The notes: generated from the sequence alone by a model not told the origin. A stretch of 64,000 nucleotides of DNA from Fusibacter bizertensis (GCF_029914245.1 NZ_JARYZI010000013.1:1-64000); one strand, 5' to 3'. Shown: positions 45,409 through 54,494, counted from the stretch's first letter. Program-made: numbers and translations.

Positions 45409-46986
45409 ATGGATAATTTGAGAAGATTTTTTGAAAAACAGAAAATATTGGTGATGCTGAGTCTGGTGTTGATACTAATATTATCTGGATGCAGTGCCGA
45501 TGATGCAATCGCTTCTACTCCAGATGAAGTGATAGAGACGCTGGCTGATACACAAGAGGAAATGGATGAAACTACGAAAACAGAGATAGATAAAACCGCT
45601 TACAGCGAACTGTTTGATGATGAGAAAGTCCATGAGATCAATATAGAAATAGCTGCTGCAGATTGGGCTGAACTTTTAGCTAATCCGCAAGATGAAACCT
45701 ATTACTCTGCCAGTATAACAGTAGATGGTAACTTCGTCAGCGATGTTGGTTTCAGAACTAAAGGAAACTCTTCTCTAAAATCAGTGGCGAGTTCCGAATC
45801 TGAAAGATATAGTTTTAGAGTGAAAATTGACAAATACATCGATGATCAAAATTTGATGGGGCTTGATGAGTTTGTACTTAACAACATGTTCTCAGACCCA
45901 TCTTATTTGCGCGAATACCTTAGTTATAAAATTATGGGTGAAGAAGGTTTAAATGTGCCACTTAACAATTTCGTACAGGTGAAAATAAATGATGAACTTT
46001 ATGGACTTTACCTTATGGTAGAGGCAATTGATGATAGCTATTTGACGAGACTCTTTGGAGATAATGATGGTAATTTATATAAGCAAGAATCTGGTAGCAC
46101 ACTCGTGTATGAAGAAAACAGTGAGTACAAAAACAGTGAACAAAAAAACGGAAAAGATGAAAGCAAAGAAGACCTATCTAACTTTATTAAAATATTAAAT
46201 GATATGCCTATAGGAGAAAAAGGTGATATTGAATCTGTACTAGATGTTGAAAGTGCATTAAAGTATATCGCTGCAAATACAGTGCTTGAAAACTACGACA
46301 GTTACAATGGGAAGTTTGCACAAAATTATTATCTCTATAATAACGAAGGTAAATTTGTAGTTTTACCATGGGATTACAATATGTCATTTGGTGGATTCCC
46401 TGAGGGCGCGCAGTCAGATGCAGCTATTGATGAGCCAATATCTGGTACAAGTATGGAAAACGTTCCAATGATCAGTAAACTGTTAAGTGTCGCAGAGTAC
46501 AAAGAGAGGTACTATGAAATAATTAAGGAATATATCGTTTTGCTAGGAGATTTTGAAAATCAAGTCACAGCGCTTGCAGATAAGATTAGACCTTATGTTG
46601 AAGCAGACCCAACTAAGTTTGTTACGATGGAACAGTTTGAATATAGTGTGGCTTATCAAGAAGTTAGTGTAACACAAAAGGCCCCTATAGCTAATGAGAA
46701 TCCTATAGATGCTCAAACAAATGTAACGCCATATAATGGACCCGAAAGGGGAGCGCTACCAAGCGATGAAGAAGCTTTTTCGAGTGGGGAAAGACCAGTC
46801 TTTGGAGAAACCCCTGAGGCCAGAGAGCGTCCTGAACCTGGAGTAAGACCTGATAATGGGCAGTTCAATGGTGGTATGATAGGTAATCGCCAAGGTGGGG
46901 TTGCTTTATCTGGGACTGAGGCATCATTGATTAACATCGTGCAGTCTAGATTAGAAAATTTAAGAAATCAATTAAATGAAAGATAA
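45409..46986 (+). CDS. CotH-family (kinase-like) lipoprotein
   Basis: 525 aa. Lipobox LILSGC at ~25 indicates a membrane-anchored exported protein. The CotH domain spans ~55-400, with RTKGNSSL, LDEFVLNNMFSDPSYLREYL, ESGSTLVYE and the LPWDYNMSFGG block carrying a catalytic-type Asp. CotH proteins of spores are atypical protein kinases. The C-terminal ~100 residues are Pro/Glu/Arg-rich and low in complexity. Third gene of the VTC operon; this one is unlikely to be a spore-coat protein because of the lipoprotein signal. Confidence 0.9.
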   Translation: MDNLRRFFEKQKILVMLSLVLILILSGCSADDAIASTPDEVIETLADTQEEMDETTKTEIDKTAYSELFDDEKVHEINIEIAAADWAELLANPQDETYYSASITVDGNFVSDVGFRTKGNSSLKSVASSESERYSFRVKIDKYIDDQNLMGLDEFVLNNMFSDPSYLREYLSYKIMGEEGLNVPLNNFVQVKINDELYGLYLMVEAIDDSYLTRLFGDNDGNLYKQESGSTLVYEENSEYKNSEQKNGKDESKEDLSNFIKILNDMPIGEKGDIESVLDVESALKYIAANTVLENYDSYNGKFAQNYYLYNNEGKFVVLPWDYNMSFGGFPEGAQSDAAIDEPISGTSMENVPMISKLLSVAEYKERYYEIIKEYIVLLGDFENQVTALADKIRPYVEADPTKFVTMEQFEYSVAYQEVSVTQKAPIANENPIDAQTNVTPYNGPERGALPSDEEAFSSGERPVFGETPEARERPEPGVRPDNGQFNGGMIGNRQGGVALSGTEASLINIVQSRLENLRNQLNER

Positions 46987-47054
46987 TTCTAATTTAACAC
47001 TTTTTTAAGATTAATGGCGTATAACGACAGTAGAACATCTAATAGGAGGAGACT

Positions 47055-47792
47055 ATGTTGTTATACGCTATAATTGGTTTGATACTGATCGCATTTGGAC
47101 TTTCACTACACGTGTTTAAAATGTATTTTCTAATTAAGAGTTACAGAAGAATGTCTGTTGAAAGAAAAGCTGACGTTGATATTGAAGGAATGGCAAGATT
47201 TATAGGAATTGTAAGCTACTTTGACGGTGCTTTACTTTTGCTTGTTGCAATATTAAGCGCGCTAAATATACATGTAAGCTCATTTGCAATTGTCGTGGTT
47301 ATTGGTATTTCAATTATATTTATGTTAATTTATTCGTTGAGATATGACGCTCACTATTTTGAGGAGTCAGGTAAGTTAAAAAAAGGTGCACTTAAGAGTA
47401 TGCTTTTACCTGTAACATCTGGTGGTGTAGTGATTGTAATTGTCGCAGTTGTTTTACTATGGACGATGCAACCACTAGGAGTCGTTTTAGGTGATGATGC
47501 TCTGCAAATTAAGGGGATGTATGGTGGCACATATGCTTACGATCAAATGGAACAGCTAAAATACATGGATGAACTACCTAAAATATCTATGAGAACAAAT
47601 GGAGCTGCTCTTGGATCGCATCTAAAAGGACATTTTCAATTAGAAGAATTAGGTGCGGTAACTTTATTTATTAATACAAATGATCGTGGCTATATTTATT
47701 TTGAATATGAAGGTAAAAAAATCATCTTTAACCAGCCATTAGAAGAATTGAAAAAAACTTATGATGAACTTAAAGTGAAACTTTTACCATGA
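47055..47792 (+). CDS. Membrane protein with DUF3784-like N terminus and PH-like C terminus
   Basis: 245 aa. Four hydrophobic helices (~1-23, 55-72, 78-98, 118-140) then a soluble ~100 residues with beta strands resembling a bacterial PH-like domain (LQIKGMYGGTYAYDQMEQLKY start). A DUF3784-like beginning (FIGIVSYFDGALLLL) is visible. Own ribosome site AGGAGG. Function unknown. Confidence 0.6.
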   Translation: MLLYAIIGLILIAFGLSLHVFKMYFLIKSYRRMSVERKADVDIEGMARFIGIVSYFDGALLLLVAILSALNIHVSSFAIVVVIGISIIFMLIYSLRYDAHYFEESGKLKKGALKSMLLPVTSGGVVIVIVAVVLLWTMQPLGVVLGDDALQIKGMYGGTYAYDQMEQLKYMDELPKISMRTNGAALGSHLKGHFQLEELGAVTLFINTNDRGYIYFEYEGKKIIFNQPLEELKKTYDELKVKLLP

Positions 47793-47874
47793 TATGATAA
47801 GTACTTGTTATAGATATATAGTGCATGTGGTCTGTGATTAAGTCATATTAATAGATCTAATAGCAATCAATATA

Positions 47875-47911
47875 TTGACAGCTATACCAACAAAGGATAC
47901 TATTATAGTAT
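47875..47911 (+). promoter_or_regulatory. MarR gene promoter and operator overlapping the start codon
   Basis: TTGACA (47875-47880), 17 bp, TACTAT (47898-47903). The -10 box lies in a perfect palindrome ATACTAT-T-ATAGTAT (47897-47911) that runs into the ATG at 47910. The predicted start point falls on or next to the ATG, implying a leaderless mRNA, and the palindrome is a likely autoregulatory site. Confidence 0.65.
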
Positions 47912-48356
47912 GAAAAATCATGCGAACTACGGGGAAGAAAACACCATCAACTTAAAGTTGGTCATAGCATTATCAAGGTCAAACACCTCGTTTCAAAGGG
48001 TGCTTCAGACGTTTTTTAACAACTACGATTTGACCATCGCACAATTTGGTGTACTTGAAACTTTATTTCATCTAGGTGATTTAAAAATCGGTGAACTCAT
48101 AGATAAAACACTATCAACAAGTGGTAATATGACAGTTGTCATTAGAAACCTTGAAAAAGAAGGACTCATAAAGCGACAGGTCAATGTAGCAGATAGAAGA
48201 GCTTTTGTGATTGGACTTACTGATGAAGGAAGAAGTCTGATAAAAGAAGTATTTGACGCACATTTAGCTGTTTTAGAAGGTTTCTTTATTAACCTAGATC
48301 AAGATGAAAAAAAATTATTACAAAAAATGCTGAAGAAATTAAACGGACTTGATTAG
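47910..48356 (+). CDS. MarR-family regulator
   Basis: 148 aa. The winged-helix core is KIGELIDKTLSTSGNMTVVIR and the wing NVADRRAFVIGLTDEGR. No Shine-Dalgarno lies at a useful distance from the ATG; the -10 box almost touches it, so translation may be leaderless. The thioredoxin-like gene follows 50 bp later and is a likely target; MarR proteins of this kind often sense oxidants or small phenolics. Confidence 0.88.
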   Translation: MKNHANYGEENTINLKLVIALSRSNTSFQRVLQTFFNNYDLTIAQFGVLETLFHLGDLKIGELIDKTLSTSGNMTVVIRNLEKEGLIKRQVNVADRRAFVIGLTDEGRSLIKEVFDAHLAVLEGFFINLDQDEKKLLQKMLKKLNGLD

Positions 48357-48406
48357 TAATCAGGTCCTTTATTATATCTTAAAGAGATATGTAGAAAGGA
48401 AAAGAC

Positions 48407-48736
48407 ATGCTTAGAAATTTTACTTCACCTGAGGCTGTTAAAGAAATTATCAAGAATGAAGATTTAGTTGTTGCTCTTTTTAGTGATTTGGGCTGTAATG
48501 TATGTTTATCAATTACACCAGATTTAGAAGAAATGTCTCAGTCATACGCGAAGGCGCAATTTATCTCAGCAGATGTTGAGACGATTAAAGCTTTAGTAGG
48601 GGAATACATGGTTTTTGTATATCCAACGATTATCATTTTTGCGCAAGGTAAAGAGACAAAGAGATTTGAACGTGTGTTTTCAATAGGAGAGATTGAAGCA
48701 ACCGTGTCGAGGTTTAGTGAATTATTATTTGGCTAA
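48407..48736 (+). CDS. Thioredoxin-like protein
   Basis: 109 aa, one thioredoxin fold with an atypical active site Cys30-Asn-Val-Cys33 (DLGCNVC) and the cis-Pro in VYPTIIIF. Monothiol/dithiol exchange is expected. GAAAGGA ribosome site. Its last Gly codon and TAA stop lie inside the left arm of palindrome copy 2, so the repeat shapes the C terminus. Probably expressed together with the MarR regulator. Confidence 0.88.
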   Translation: MLRNFTSPEAVKEIIKNEDLVVALFSDLGCNVCLSITPDLEEMSQSYAKAQFISADVETIKALVGEYMVFVYPTIIIFAQGKETKRFERVFSIGEIEATVSRFSELLFG

Positions 48737-48792
48737 AAGGTGTCAGGTCATAGTTAGCCAAAAGGCTAACTATGACCTGACACCTTTTAGCC
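48731..48792. repeat. 62-bp perfect palindrome, copy 2
   Basis: Same 29-nt arms as copy 1 except that the outermost bases are GGC/GCC instead of AGC/GCT; loop AAAA. It starts in the last codons of the thioredoxin-like gene and supplies its stop codon; it can act as its terminator. Confidence 0.95.
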
Positions 48793-48876
48793 ATTAGTGA
48801 ATGTGATATAGCTTTCGTTTTTAAGGGCATTAAAAGTATGTAGTTATGATATAATTAATTGATAAAAAATAAACAA

Positions 48877-48905
48877 ACATTCCGGTTAAAAAGGAGTGTT
48901 TTTTT
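48877..48905 (+). terminator. Hairpin with T run just upstream of the SsuA-type gene
   Basis: ACATTCC / GGAGTGT stem followed by seven or more T, 22 bp before the lipoprotein start and only ~25 bp after a possible TATAAT (about 48848-48854). It sits where it would block the transporter operon unless read through, so it could be an attenuator. Confidence 0.6.
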
Positions 48906-48926
48906 GATGAATAAAAGGAGCACAAA

Positions 48927-49928
48927 ATGCACAATAATACTCAAAGAAAAATCAATAATGGAAAAATAATGTTGATCGTTGTGATAGTATTCATTTTGTT
49001 TCTTGCAGGCTGCTGGGGGCTTATTTTTTCAAATGAGACGAAAAAAAGAGAGACTTTGATTATTGCTGATCAATTTGGGATGGCATATGCACCGATTGAA
49101 ATTATGAAACAAAAGGGTTTTTTAGAAAATGCATTACTTGAAAATGGATTGGATGACATTGAAATCAAATGGCAAAAATTTGGAAATACAGTTGCAATAA
49201 GAGAAGCGATGCTCTCAGGTAGCTTAGATATTGGTTTTGTAGGAATTCCCCCTTTTTTGTTGGCGCTGGATAATGGTATGCCATGGCGTATTATGACTGG
49301 ACTATCAGAAAGTAACGTATCTTTGATGACCAAAGATTTTGAGATTGAAAATTTTTCTGATTTAACAGATAAAAATCGAATAATACTACCTCAACCAGGT
49401 AGTATTCAACATATTCTTCTTATGATGGCGGCGGAAAAAGTATTTGATGATGCTCATAAGTTTGATGATCAATTGATTGCATTGTCTCACCCAGATGGGG
49501 TAATTGCGTATACTGCTGGTGATGACTTGCAACTACATTTTACAACACCACCTTTTATACAAGAGGATTTAAAAGCGGCGGGCTCTCATGAAATACTAAA
49601 TGGGCGAGATGCTTTTGGAGAAGACTTTACTTTTATAGTAGGCGTTTGTCAAGAGTCGCTATATAGCGATACGTTGATATATCAATCTTTTATGATAGCA
49701 CTTGAAGAGGCAATATCATATATTAATGAATCTCCAGAAGAAGCATACTTTATATTAAGTGAGAACTATGATTATTCACAAGATGAAATTAAAAAGTATC
49801 TGCAACGTGATCAGATGTATTTTAGTACAGAAGTTAAAGGCATTGAAAAGTTTATCTCTTTCATGAAGTCATCAGATCAATTAAAAGGAAGTTATTCTTC
49901 GGAGTCCCTATTTTGGGTTAATAAATGA
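48927..49928 (+). CDS. ABC substrate-binding lipoprotein, SsuA/NMT1 type
   Basis: 333 aa. Lipobox LFLAGC at ~28. The fold is of the nitrate/sulfonate/thiamine-precursor binding family: LIIADQFGMAYAPIEIMKQKG, SGSLDIGFVGIPPFLLA and ILPQPGSIQHILL. The exact ligand cannot be told; sulfonates would fit the sulfur genes nearby, but nitrate or pyrimidine ligands remain possible. It begins a three-gene transporter operon. Confidence 0.88.
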   Translation: MHNNTQRKINNGKIMLIVVIVFILFLAGCWGLIFSNETKKRETLIIADQFGMAYAPIEIMKQKGFLENALLENGLDDIEIKWQKFGNTVAIREAMLSGSLDIGFVGIPPFLLALDNGMPWRIMTGLSESNVSLMTKDFEIENFSDLTDKNRIILPQPGSIQHILLMMAAEKVFDDAHKFDDQLIALSHPDGVIAYTAGDDLQLHFTTPPFIQEDLKAAGSHEILNGRDAFGEDFTFIVGVCQESLYSDTLIYQSFMIALEEAISYINESPEEAYFILSENYDYSQDEIKKYLQRDQMYFSTEVKGIEKFISFMKSSDQLKGSYSSESLFWVNK

Positions 49929-49991
49929 CATTCAATATTCTTTTAGTTATTAACTTTCAATAATTGAAGAATAAACTTCAAGGAGCTTACA

Positions 49992-50831
49992 ATGAGACCA
50001 CTAGAATATCAGAAACGAAATAAATCAATGAAACAATATAATAAAATATTTATGCAACGTAAATCATCTTTACTAAACAGCAAGCATAAAACGCGTGATC
50101 AAATCATATTTTTACTAATGATTTTAGGTGTATGGGAAGTTATTGTAAAGTTGAAAGTTTATCCTGAATCCTTATTTCCAAGTGTAAGCACAGTGATAGA
50201 ACGATTGCTTTATATGTTTTTTCATGAATCATTAATAAGTAAAATTATATTTAGTTTAGGAATCGTTTTTTTTGCTTTAATCGTAAGCCTGATTATAGCT
50301 TTTGGTCTGGTTTGTGTATCAAAAAAAATAAATTTTTTTAAGAATGGAATTTCTTTGATTAATGGGATTGCTAGCCCTTTACCTGGTGTTGCTGTTCTAC
50401 CAATTGTAATTCTTTGGATGGGAATATCTAGTACTTCCATGATACTGATTATGATTCATGCAATGGTATGGCCGCTTTATTCAACTTTGTTACTTAGCGC
50501 AGATCGTTTGTCCTCACAATATAGTAGGATGATTAAGGTTTTTCGTATAGATTTTAAAACAATGATGATTCAAATTTATCTAAGGGGGATGATGCCAGAT
50601 CTTTTATCTGGAATTGAAATCGCTTGGAGTAGAGGGTGGCGTGCACTTATTAGTATAGAAATGATTTTTGGAATAGTAGGGAAAAACTCAGGTTTGGGAT
50701 GGTTGATATACGAAAGAAGGATGTACATGGATACATCGGGAATGATCGCAGGACTGGTTGCTATTGCAATGTGCGGTACAATTTTCGAAAGATTAATTCA
50801 CTTCGCACAACAACGTGAGGTAGTGTCATGA
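49992..50831 (+). CDS. ABC transporter permease, SsuC type
   Basis: 279 aa, about six TM helices, with the binding-protein-dependent EAA loop region (RMIKVFRIDFKTMMIQIYLRG) before GWRALISIEMIFG. A longer cytosolic N terminus (~35 aa). The final 4 bp overlap the ATPase gene. AAGGAG upstream. Confidence 0.88.
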   Translation: MRPLEYQKRNKSMKQYNKIFMQRKSSLLNSKHKTRDQIIFLLMILGVWEVIVKLKVYPESLFPSVSTVIERLLYMFFHESLISKIIFSLGIVFFALIVSLIIAFGLVCVSKKINFFKNGISLINGIASPLPGVAVLPIVILWMGISSTSMILIMIHAMVWPLYSTLLLSADRLSSQYSRMIKVFRIDFKTMMIQIYLRGMMPDLLSGIEIAWSRGWRALISIEMIFGIVGKNSGLGWLIYERRMYMDTSGMIAGLVAIAMCGTIFERLIHFAQQREVVS

Positions 50832-51433
50832 AAACAATAATTCAGATAAGAAATTTAACAAAAGTAATTAATAAACAATGCATATTTAAACAGATTAATT
50901 TGGACATTTATGAGAATGAAATACTTGTAGTCATGGGTAACTCAGGCGCAGGTAAAAGTACCTTACTCAATATTTTGTGTCAAATAGACAATGATTATGA
51001 GGGGGAAGTAAAATATGATAATTCAATTTTTGATGAAATAAAAATTCCATTTCCAATGGTTTTTCAGGAATCTGAAAGTTTACTGCCTTGGCTCAGTGTT
51101 GAGGAGAATTTAAAAGTAATACATCAAAATATTGATGAAAAAGTACTTGATGATGTCCTTGAAAAGGTTGAATTAAAGGAACATAGGTATAAAAAGCCTA
51201 GAGCATTGTCTGGTGGTATGAAGCAAAGAGTGGGGATTGCGAGAGCTTTGCTATGTAAATCAAAAATCTTGTTCATGGATGAACCTTTTGCAAGTCTTGA
51301 TATGGAGTTGAGAGAAAAGATGCAAGCACTAGTCTTAAAAATTCAAAAAGAACAACAGTTATCAGTTGTTTTTGTAACACATGATGAGAGGGAAGCAGCC
51401 GTCATGAGCACAAGAATATTCAGAATAGATTAA
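50828..51433 (+). CDS. ABC transporter ATPase, SsuB type
   Basis: 201 aa, short for the family (usually ~250). Walker A GNSGAGKST, Q loop MVFQESESLLPW, signature LSGGMKQRVGIARAL, Walker B ILFMDEPFASLD and VTHDEREA are complete, so only the C-terminal tail is missing. It powers uptake with the two preceding proteins. Confidence 0.9.
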   Translation: MKTIIQIRNLTKVINKQCIFKQINLDIYENEILVVMGNSGAGKSTLLNILCQIDNDYEGEVKYDNSIFDEIKIPFPMVFQESESLLPWLSVEENLKVIHQNIDEKVLDDVLEKVELKEHRYKKPRALSGGMKQRVGIARALLCKSKILFMDEPFASLDMELREKMQALVLKIQKEQQLSVVFVTHDEREAAVMSTRIFRID

Positions 51434-51496
51434 TTTATGTATAAATTAATCTATACATTAGCGCAAAGATTATCTCATGAAGAGCTCCATTTGTAA

Positions 51497-51542
51497 AAAA
51501 GAAAAGACCTGCGGTTATGCAAGCCCGTTGGTCTTTTCTTTT
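51497..51542. terminator. Bidirectional terminator
   Basis: AAGAAAAGACC / GGTCTTTTCTT stem with an inner CGGTTA/TAACCG-poor loop. It separates the ABC operon from the convergent thioredoxin reductase gene. Confidence 0.8.
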
Positions 51543-51550
51543 AGGTTGGG

Positions 51551-52774
51551 TTAGAGTTTTGCACTAATAAGGCTTGAATCTAGATCATATATTTTATCAG
51601 TAACTTTACCATCTTTAGTTATAACTATTGCAGGGACTTGATCGAGCTCGAGTTTCAAAGCTAAACCATTTGATTTATAAGTGTCAATTCTATTAACTGC
51701 AATTTTTCCCTTGTTAGATTCTTCTATTGCTTCAATTTCTGATAGAAAGTTTCTACTTTCTGCGTCAATAGCATTGTAAACATATATTAAACCGGGTTTT
51801 TCGCACTGCATTATTTTGTGATCAAAGATTTCCTTCTCAGCGATATAACGCTCAGCAGCAGTCCCAGCAATTGCTCCATCGCCAACTGCAGTCGCAATTT
51901 GTTTAAGCCATTTGTCCGTAACATCACCTATAGCAAAAACACCTTCAATTCCCGTTTCTTTTTTCTCATTAACGGTAATATATCTTTGTCTAGTAAGAGG
52001 TAATTGACCTTCAAAAATTTCGGTATTTGGCAAGTAACCGATAAATTCAAAGCAATTATCGCAATCAACAGGAATTTCATCACCAGTTTTTACGTTTTTA
52101 AGTACAACACGAGATAAATGTTCATCTCCTTCAAAACGTTTAACAACTGAATTCCAAATAAATTCCATCTTAGGATTTGCAAGAGCGGCCTCTTTTGCAA
52201 TTTCATTACAGTCCATAATGCCTTCGTCGTGCATAACTGAAACCGTTACTTTCTTAGCAAATTTCGTTAAAAACATACCTTCTTCAATTGCTGCATCACC
52301 AGATCCGATTACGACAACATGTTTATCAGTGTTTCCTGCAGCATCACAAGTTGCACAGAAGCTAATTCCTTTATCAAATAAGAATTCTTCTTCATTTTCG
52401 CCACCTGTTGTTCTTGGTCGACCACCAGTCGCTATGATAACTACTTTTCCGATGTATTTGTTTCTAAATGTCTCAACGACTTTTTCTTCACCTTTTAATT
52501 GGACGCTTGATACAGCTGTCAATTTGAAATTAACACCCATATTTTTGGCTTGTTCTTTCATCAAGTTCGTAATAGCTTCTCCTTTAGGTGCATCAGGAAA
52601 ACCTGGATAATTAGCAATTTCGTTTGTATATGTTGCAAGACCGCCAACAAGTGCCTTTTCAAGCAAAAGCGTCTTTAGTCTTGCACGTCCAGCATATATT
52701 GCGGCACTTAGTCCAGCTGGACCACCACCAATAATAATTACATCATAATTTTCAACAACTTTTTCTCTAGCCAT
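51551..52774 (-). CDS. Thioredoxin reductase-like flavoprotein with C-terminal thioredoxin-fold domain
   Basis: 407 aa, ~90 longer than a normal TrxB. Residues 1-315: FAD motif IIGGGPAG, redox pair Cys140-Ala-Thr-Cys143, NAD(P) motif VIGSGDAAIEEG, and GVFAIGDVTD. Residues ~320-407 look like a thioredoxin fold with a cis-Pro (DQVPAIVIT) but no CxxC pair. ATG 52774 has AAGGAG upstream. It is transcribed in the same direction as the YeeE/TusA genes and is likely in their operon, pointing to reduction of a sulfur-carrying partner rather than of a free thioredoxin. Confidence 0.88.
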   Translation of the reverse strand: MAREKVVENYDVIIIGGGPAGLSAAIYAGRARLKTLLLEKALVGGLATYTNEIANYPGFPDAPKGEAITNLMKEQAKNMGVNFKLTAVSSVQLKGEEKVVETFRNKYIGKVVIIATGGRPRTTGGENEEEFLFDKGISFCATCDAAGNTDKHVVVIGSGDAAIEEGMFLTKFAKKVTVSVMHDEGIMDCNEIAKEAALANPKMEFIWNSVVKRFEGDEHLSRVVLKNVKTGDEIPVDCDNCFEFIGYLPNTEIFEGQLPLTRQRYITVNEKKETGIEGVFAIGDVTDKWLKQIATAVGDGAIAGTAAERYIAEKEIFDHKIMQCEKPGLIYVYNAIDAESRNFLSEIEAIEESNKGKIAVNRIDTYKSNGLALKLELDQVPAIVITKDGKVTDKIYDLDSSLISAKL

Positions 52775-52818
52775 GATAAACTCCTTCTTATTTTCGAAGG
52801 CTAATAATTTACTTGTAT

Positions 52819-52851
52819 ACAGCATTCCATAATATATTTATAGAATGCTGT
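52819..52851 (-). other. Inter-cistronic hairpin
   Basis: ACAGCATTC / GAATGCTGT stem with a long A/T loop between the YeeE-type gene and the thioredoxin reductase gene. No T run follows on the minus strand, so it may be a processing or stability hairpin rather than a terminator. Confidence 0.5.
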
Positions 52852-52860
52852 AATAAAAAT

Positions 52861-53421
52861 CTACATAAAGTATTTTACAAGTAGCTTACTGCCTACTACT
52901 GCACCAGCAAACATACCAATAGCAAATACCCATCCTGAAAGGGATAAAGAAGCGATACCGCTATAGAGTGCACCGATGTTACAGCCAAATGCGATTCTTG
53001 CACCGTAGCCCATTAAAAGGCCACCAAGAGCTGCTGCAATAACTTGTTTTTTAGACTTGATTTTTTTGATTTTAAATCCTGAAGCTAGGAGTGTTGCTGC
53101 AAGAGCACCAAATATAATCCCTAAGTTTCTCCATGAATCTGCATGATTTAAAAGACCACCTTCAAGTGTAGCTTGTGCGCCGGAACTTGCAAAGTAATAC
53201 CATTTATCCACACTACCACCGACCGCTTCATAGATCCAAGCACCCCATACTGCAAACACGCCTGATACGCCCCATGGATTTTTCGAAACAGCAAGCGTCA
53301 CAATTTGAAATAAAGAGAGAAGTACGGCAGCAACGATGTAGGTAAATGGATTTTTGAGCCATTTGATATAGTATTCATTTGATTTCATTCGATCAAAAAA
53401 TTTACCGTTTTTCTTTTCCAA
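52861..53421 (-). CDS. YeeE/YedE half-transporter (thiosulfate/sulfur uptake)
   Basis: 186 aa, about four to five TM helices. It carries the family Cys motif ARIAFGCNIGALYSGI, in which the Cys binds the sulfur ligand. Single-chain YeeE/TsuA proteins are ~350 aa with two such halves; here this half and the 53811 protein are separate genes. The TusA gene lies directly upstream, 33 bp away. A transporter for thiosulfate or sulfane sulfur is likely. Confidence 0.85.
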   Translation of the reverse strand: MEKKNGKFFDRMKSNEYYIKWLKNPFTYIVAAVLLSLFQIVTLAVSKNPWGVSGVFAVWGAWIYEAVGGSVDKWYYFASSGAQATLEGGLLNHADSWRNLGIIFGALAATLLASGFKIKKIKSKKQVIAAALGGLLMGYGARIAFGCNIGALYSGIASLSLSGWVFAIGMFAGAVVGSKLLVKYFM

Positions 53422-53454
53422 GAGTTACACCTCCATATATGGTGTGATACGACT

Positions 53455-53682
53455 TTATTTTGTTTTTTCGATGATTACTTCCCATTCACCGTCATCAACT
53501 TCTTCAACTTCTACGTTGTAGCCTTCTTTTCTTGCCCATTCAGGTACATTTTTCATAGCACAACTGTGATCTATTTGAACGATGAGCATATCACCAATTT
53601 CAAGTTCTTTAAGTTTGTTCTCAGCTTTTACTAAAGGGATTGGACATGCTTCGCCTAGACAATCTAACATTACTTCTTTCAT
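53455..53682 (-). CDS. TusA-family sulfurtransferase
   Basis: 75 aa with the signature CLGEACPIPLVKAE; Cys13 in CPIP carries persulfide. The second Cys (DHSCAMKN) is typical of the anaerobic branch. It sits between the two YeeE halves and would accept sulfur from the transporter. GGAGG upstream. Confidence 0.92.
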   Translation of the reverse strand: MKEVMLDCLGEACPIPLVKAENKLKELEIGDMLIVQIDHSCAMKNVPEWARKEGYNVEVEEVDDGEWEVIIEKTK

Positions 53683-53810
53683 TATAGTTTCCTCCTAATA
53701 GGTATTCATTATTTAGTAGATTTCGTTACACACATATTTTACTTTTAAATACATAATTTTCTTTAACTTGATTTCTGTGAAATCTAAATATTATTAGATA
53801 TTTGTGTATT

Positions 53811-54494
53811 TTAATGAGACGAACCGCGTTTTTTCTCATATTGTTCTGCAAGTACGTATAGTCCTAAAAGAACAAATAGTTGTAAAAGTACTGCCCCCAT
53901 CCATCCGAAAACGTCAGGTAAGAATATACTTGGTCCTTTTGATATAAAGAACTCTTTCCACCATCCAAAATCATGTGCGCCCCAAAGAGAGCCAATGATA
54001 AAGAAAACAAGTGCAATTGCATTCATAAAAAAGCCTTCACCAACACGCATAAGTGTACCTGATGCGCATCCACCAGCGATAACCATGCCGATACCAAACA
54101 TAAATGCGCCAATAAGAGTTGCAATACTTATTGGAACTACATAACTCATACCTGGAATTGGTAGTCCTGCTGAGGAATAGCCATATTTAATGGCAGTGAA
54201 GCCAATTGTCGTTAGAGCAAAAGCAATAATCACAGCTCTAGTTATAGAAGTACTACCGGTTAAATAAGGATCGCGCATAGAAGCTGTAAAGCAAAATCTT
54301 CCTTTTTGAAGAATAAAGCCGAATGCAGTTCCCGTGATCCAAAAGAATGCTACATTTGTAGAATTCATATTGAGTAGTATGGCAACGACAACGATGAAAG
54401 CAACTGTTATAAAACCAAATGGAATTTGATTTTTCTTTGGCTTTCTGTTCGCGGAAGAGCGTCTTGATGCTGCTGGTCTAGTTTGTTCAGCCAT
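53811..54494 (-). CDS. YeeE/YedE half-transporter, second subunit
   Basis: 227 aa. After a basic, Ser/Arg/Lys-rich N terminus (~25 aa) come about five TM helices with KGRFCFTASMRDPYLTG and GGCASGTLMRVGEG, the other YeeE Cys motifs. ATG 54494 is chosen because AGGAGTG precedes it; a longer frame reaches into the divergent LysR promoter. First gene of the leftward sulfur operon. Confidence 0.88.
   Translation of the reverse strand: MAEQTRPAASRRSSANRKPKKNQIPFGFITVAFIVVVAILLNMNSTNVAFFWITGTAFGFILQKGRFCFTASMRDPYLTGSTSITRAVIIAFALTTIGFTAIKYGYSSAGLPIPGMSYVVPISIATLIGAFMFGIGMVIAGGCASGTLMRVGEGFFMNAIALVFFIIGSLWGAHDFGWWKEFFISKGPSIFLPDVFGWMGAVLLQLFVLLGLYVLAEQYEKKRGSSH

Noticed and set aside
39733-52774. 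Selenocysteine in the glutathione peroxidase or thioredoxin reductase
   Set aside because: The active sites are encoded by normal Cys codons with no in-frame TGA.
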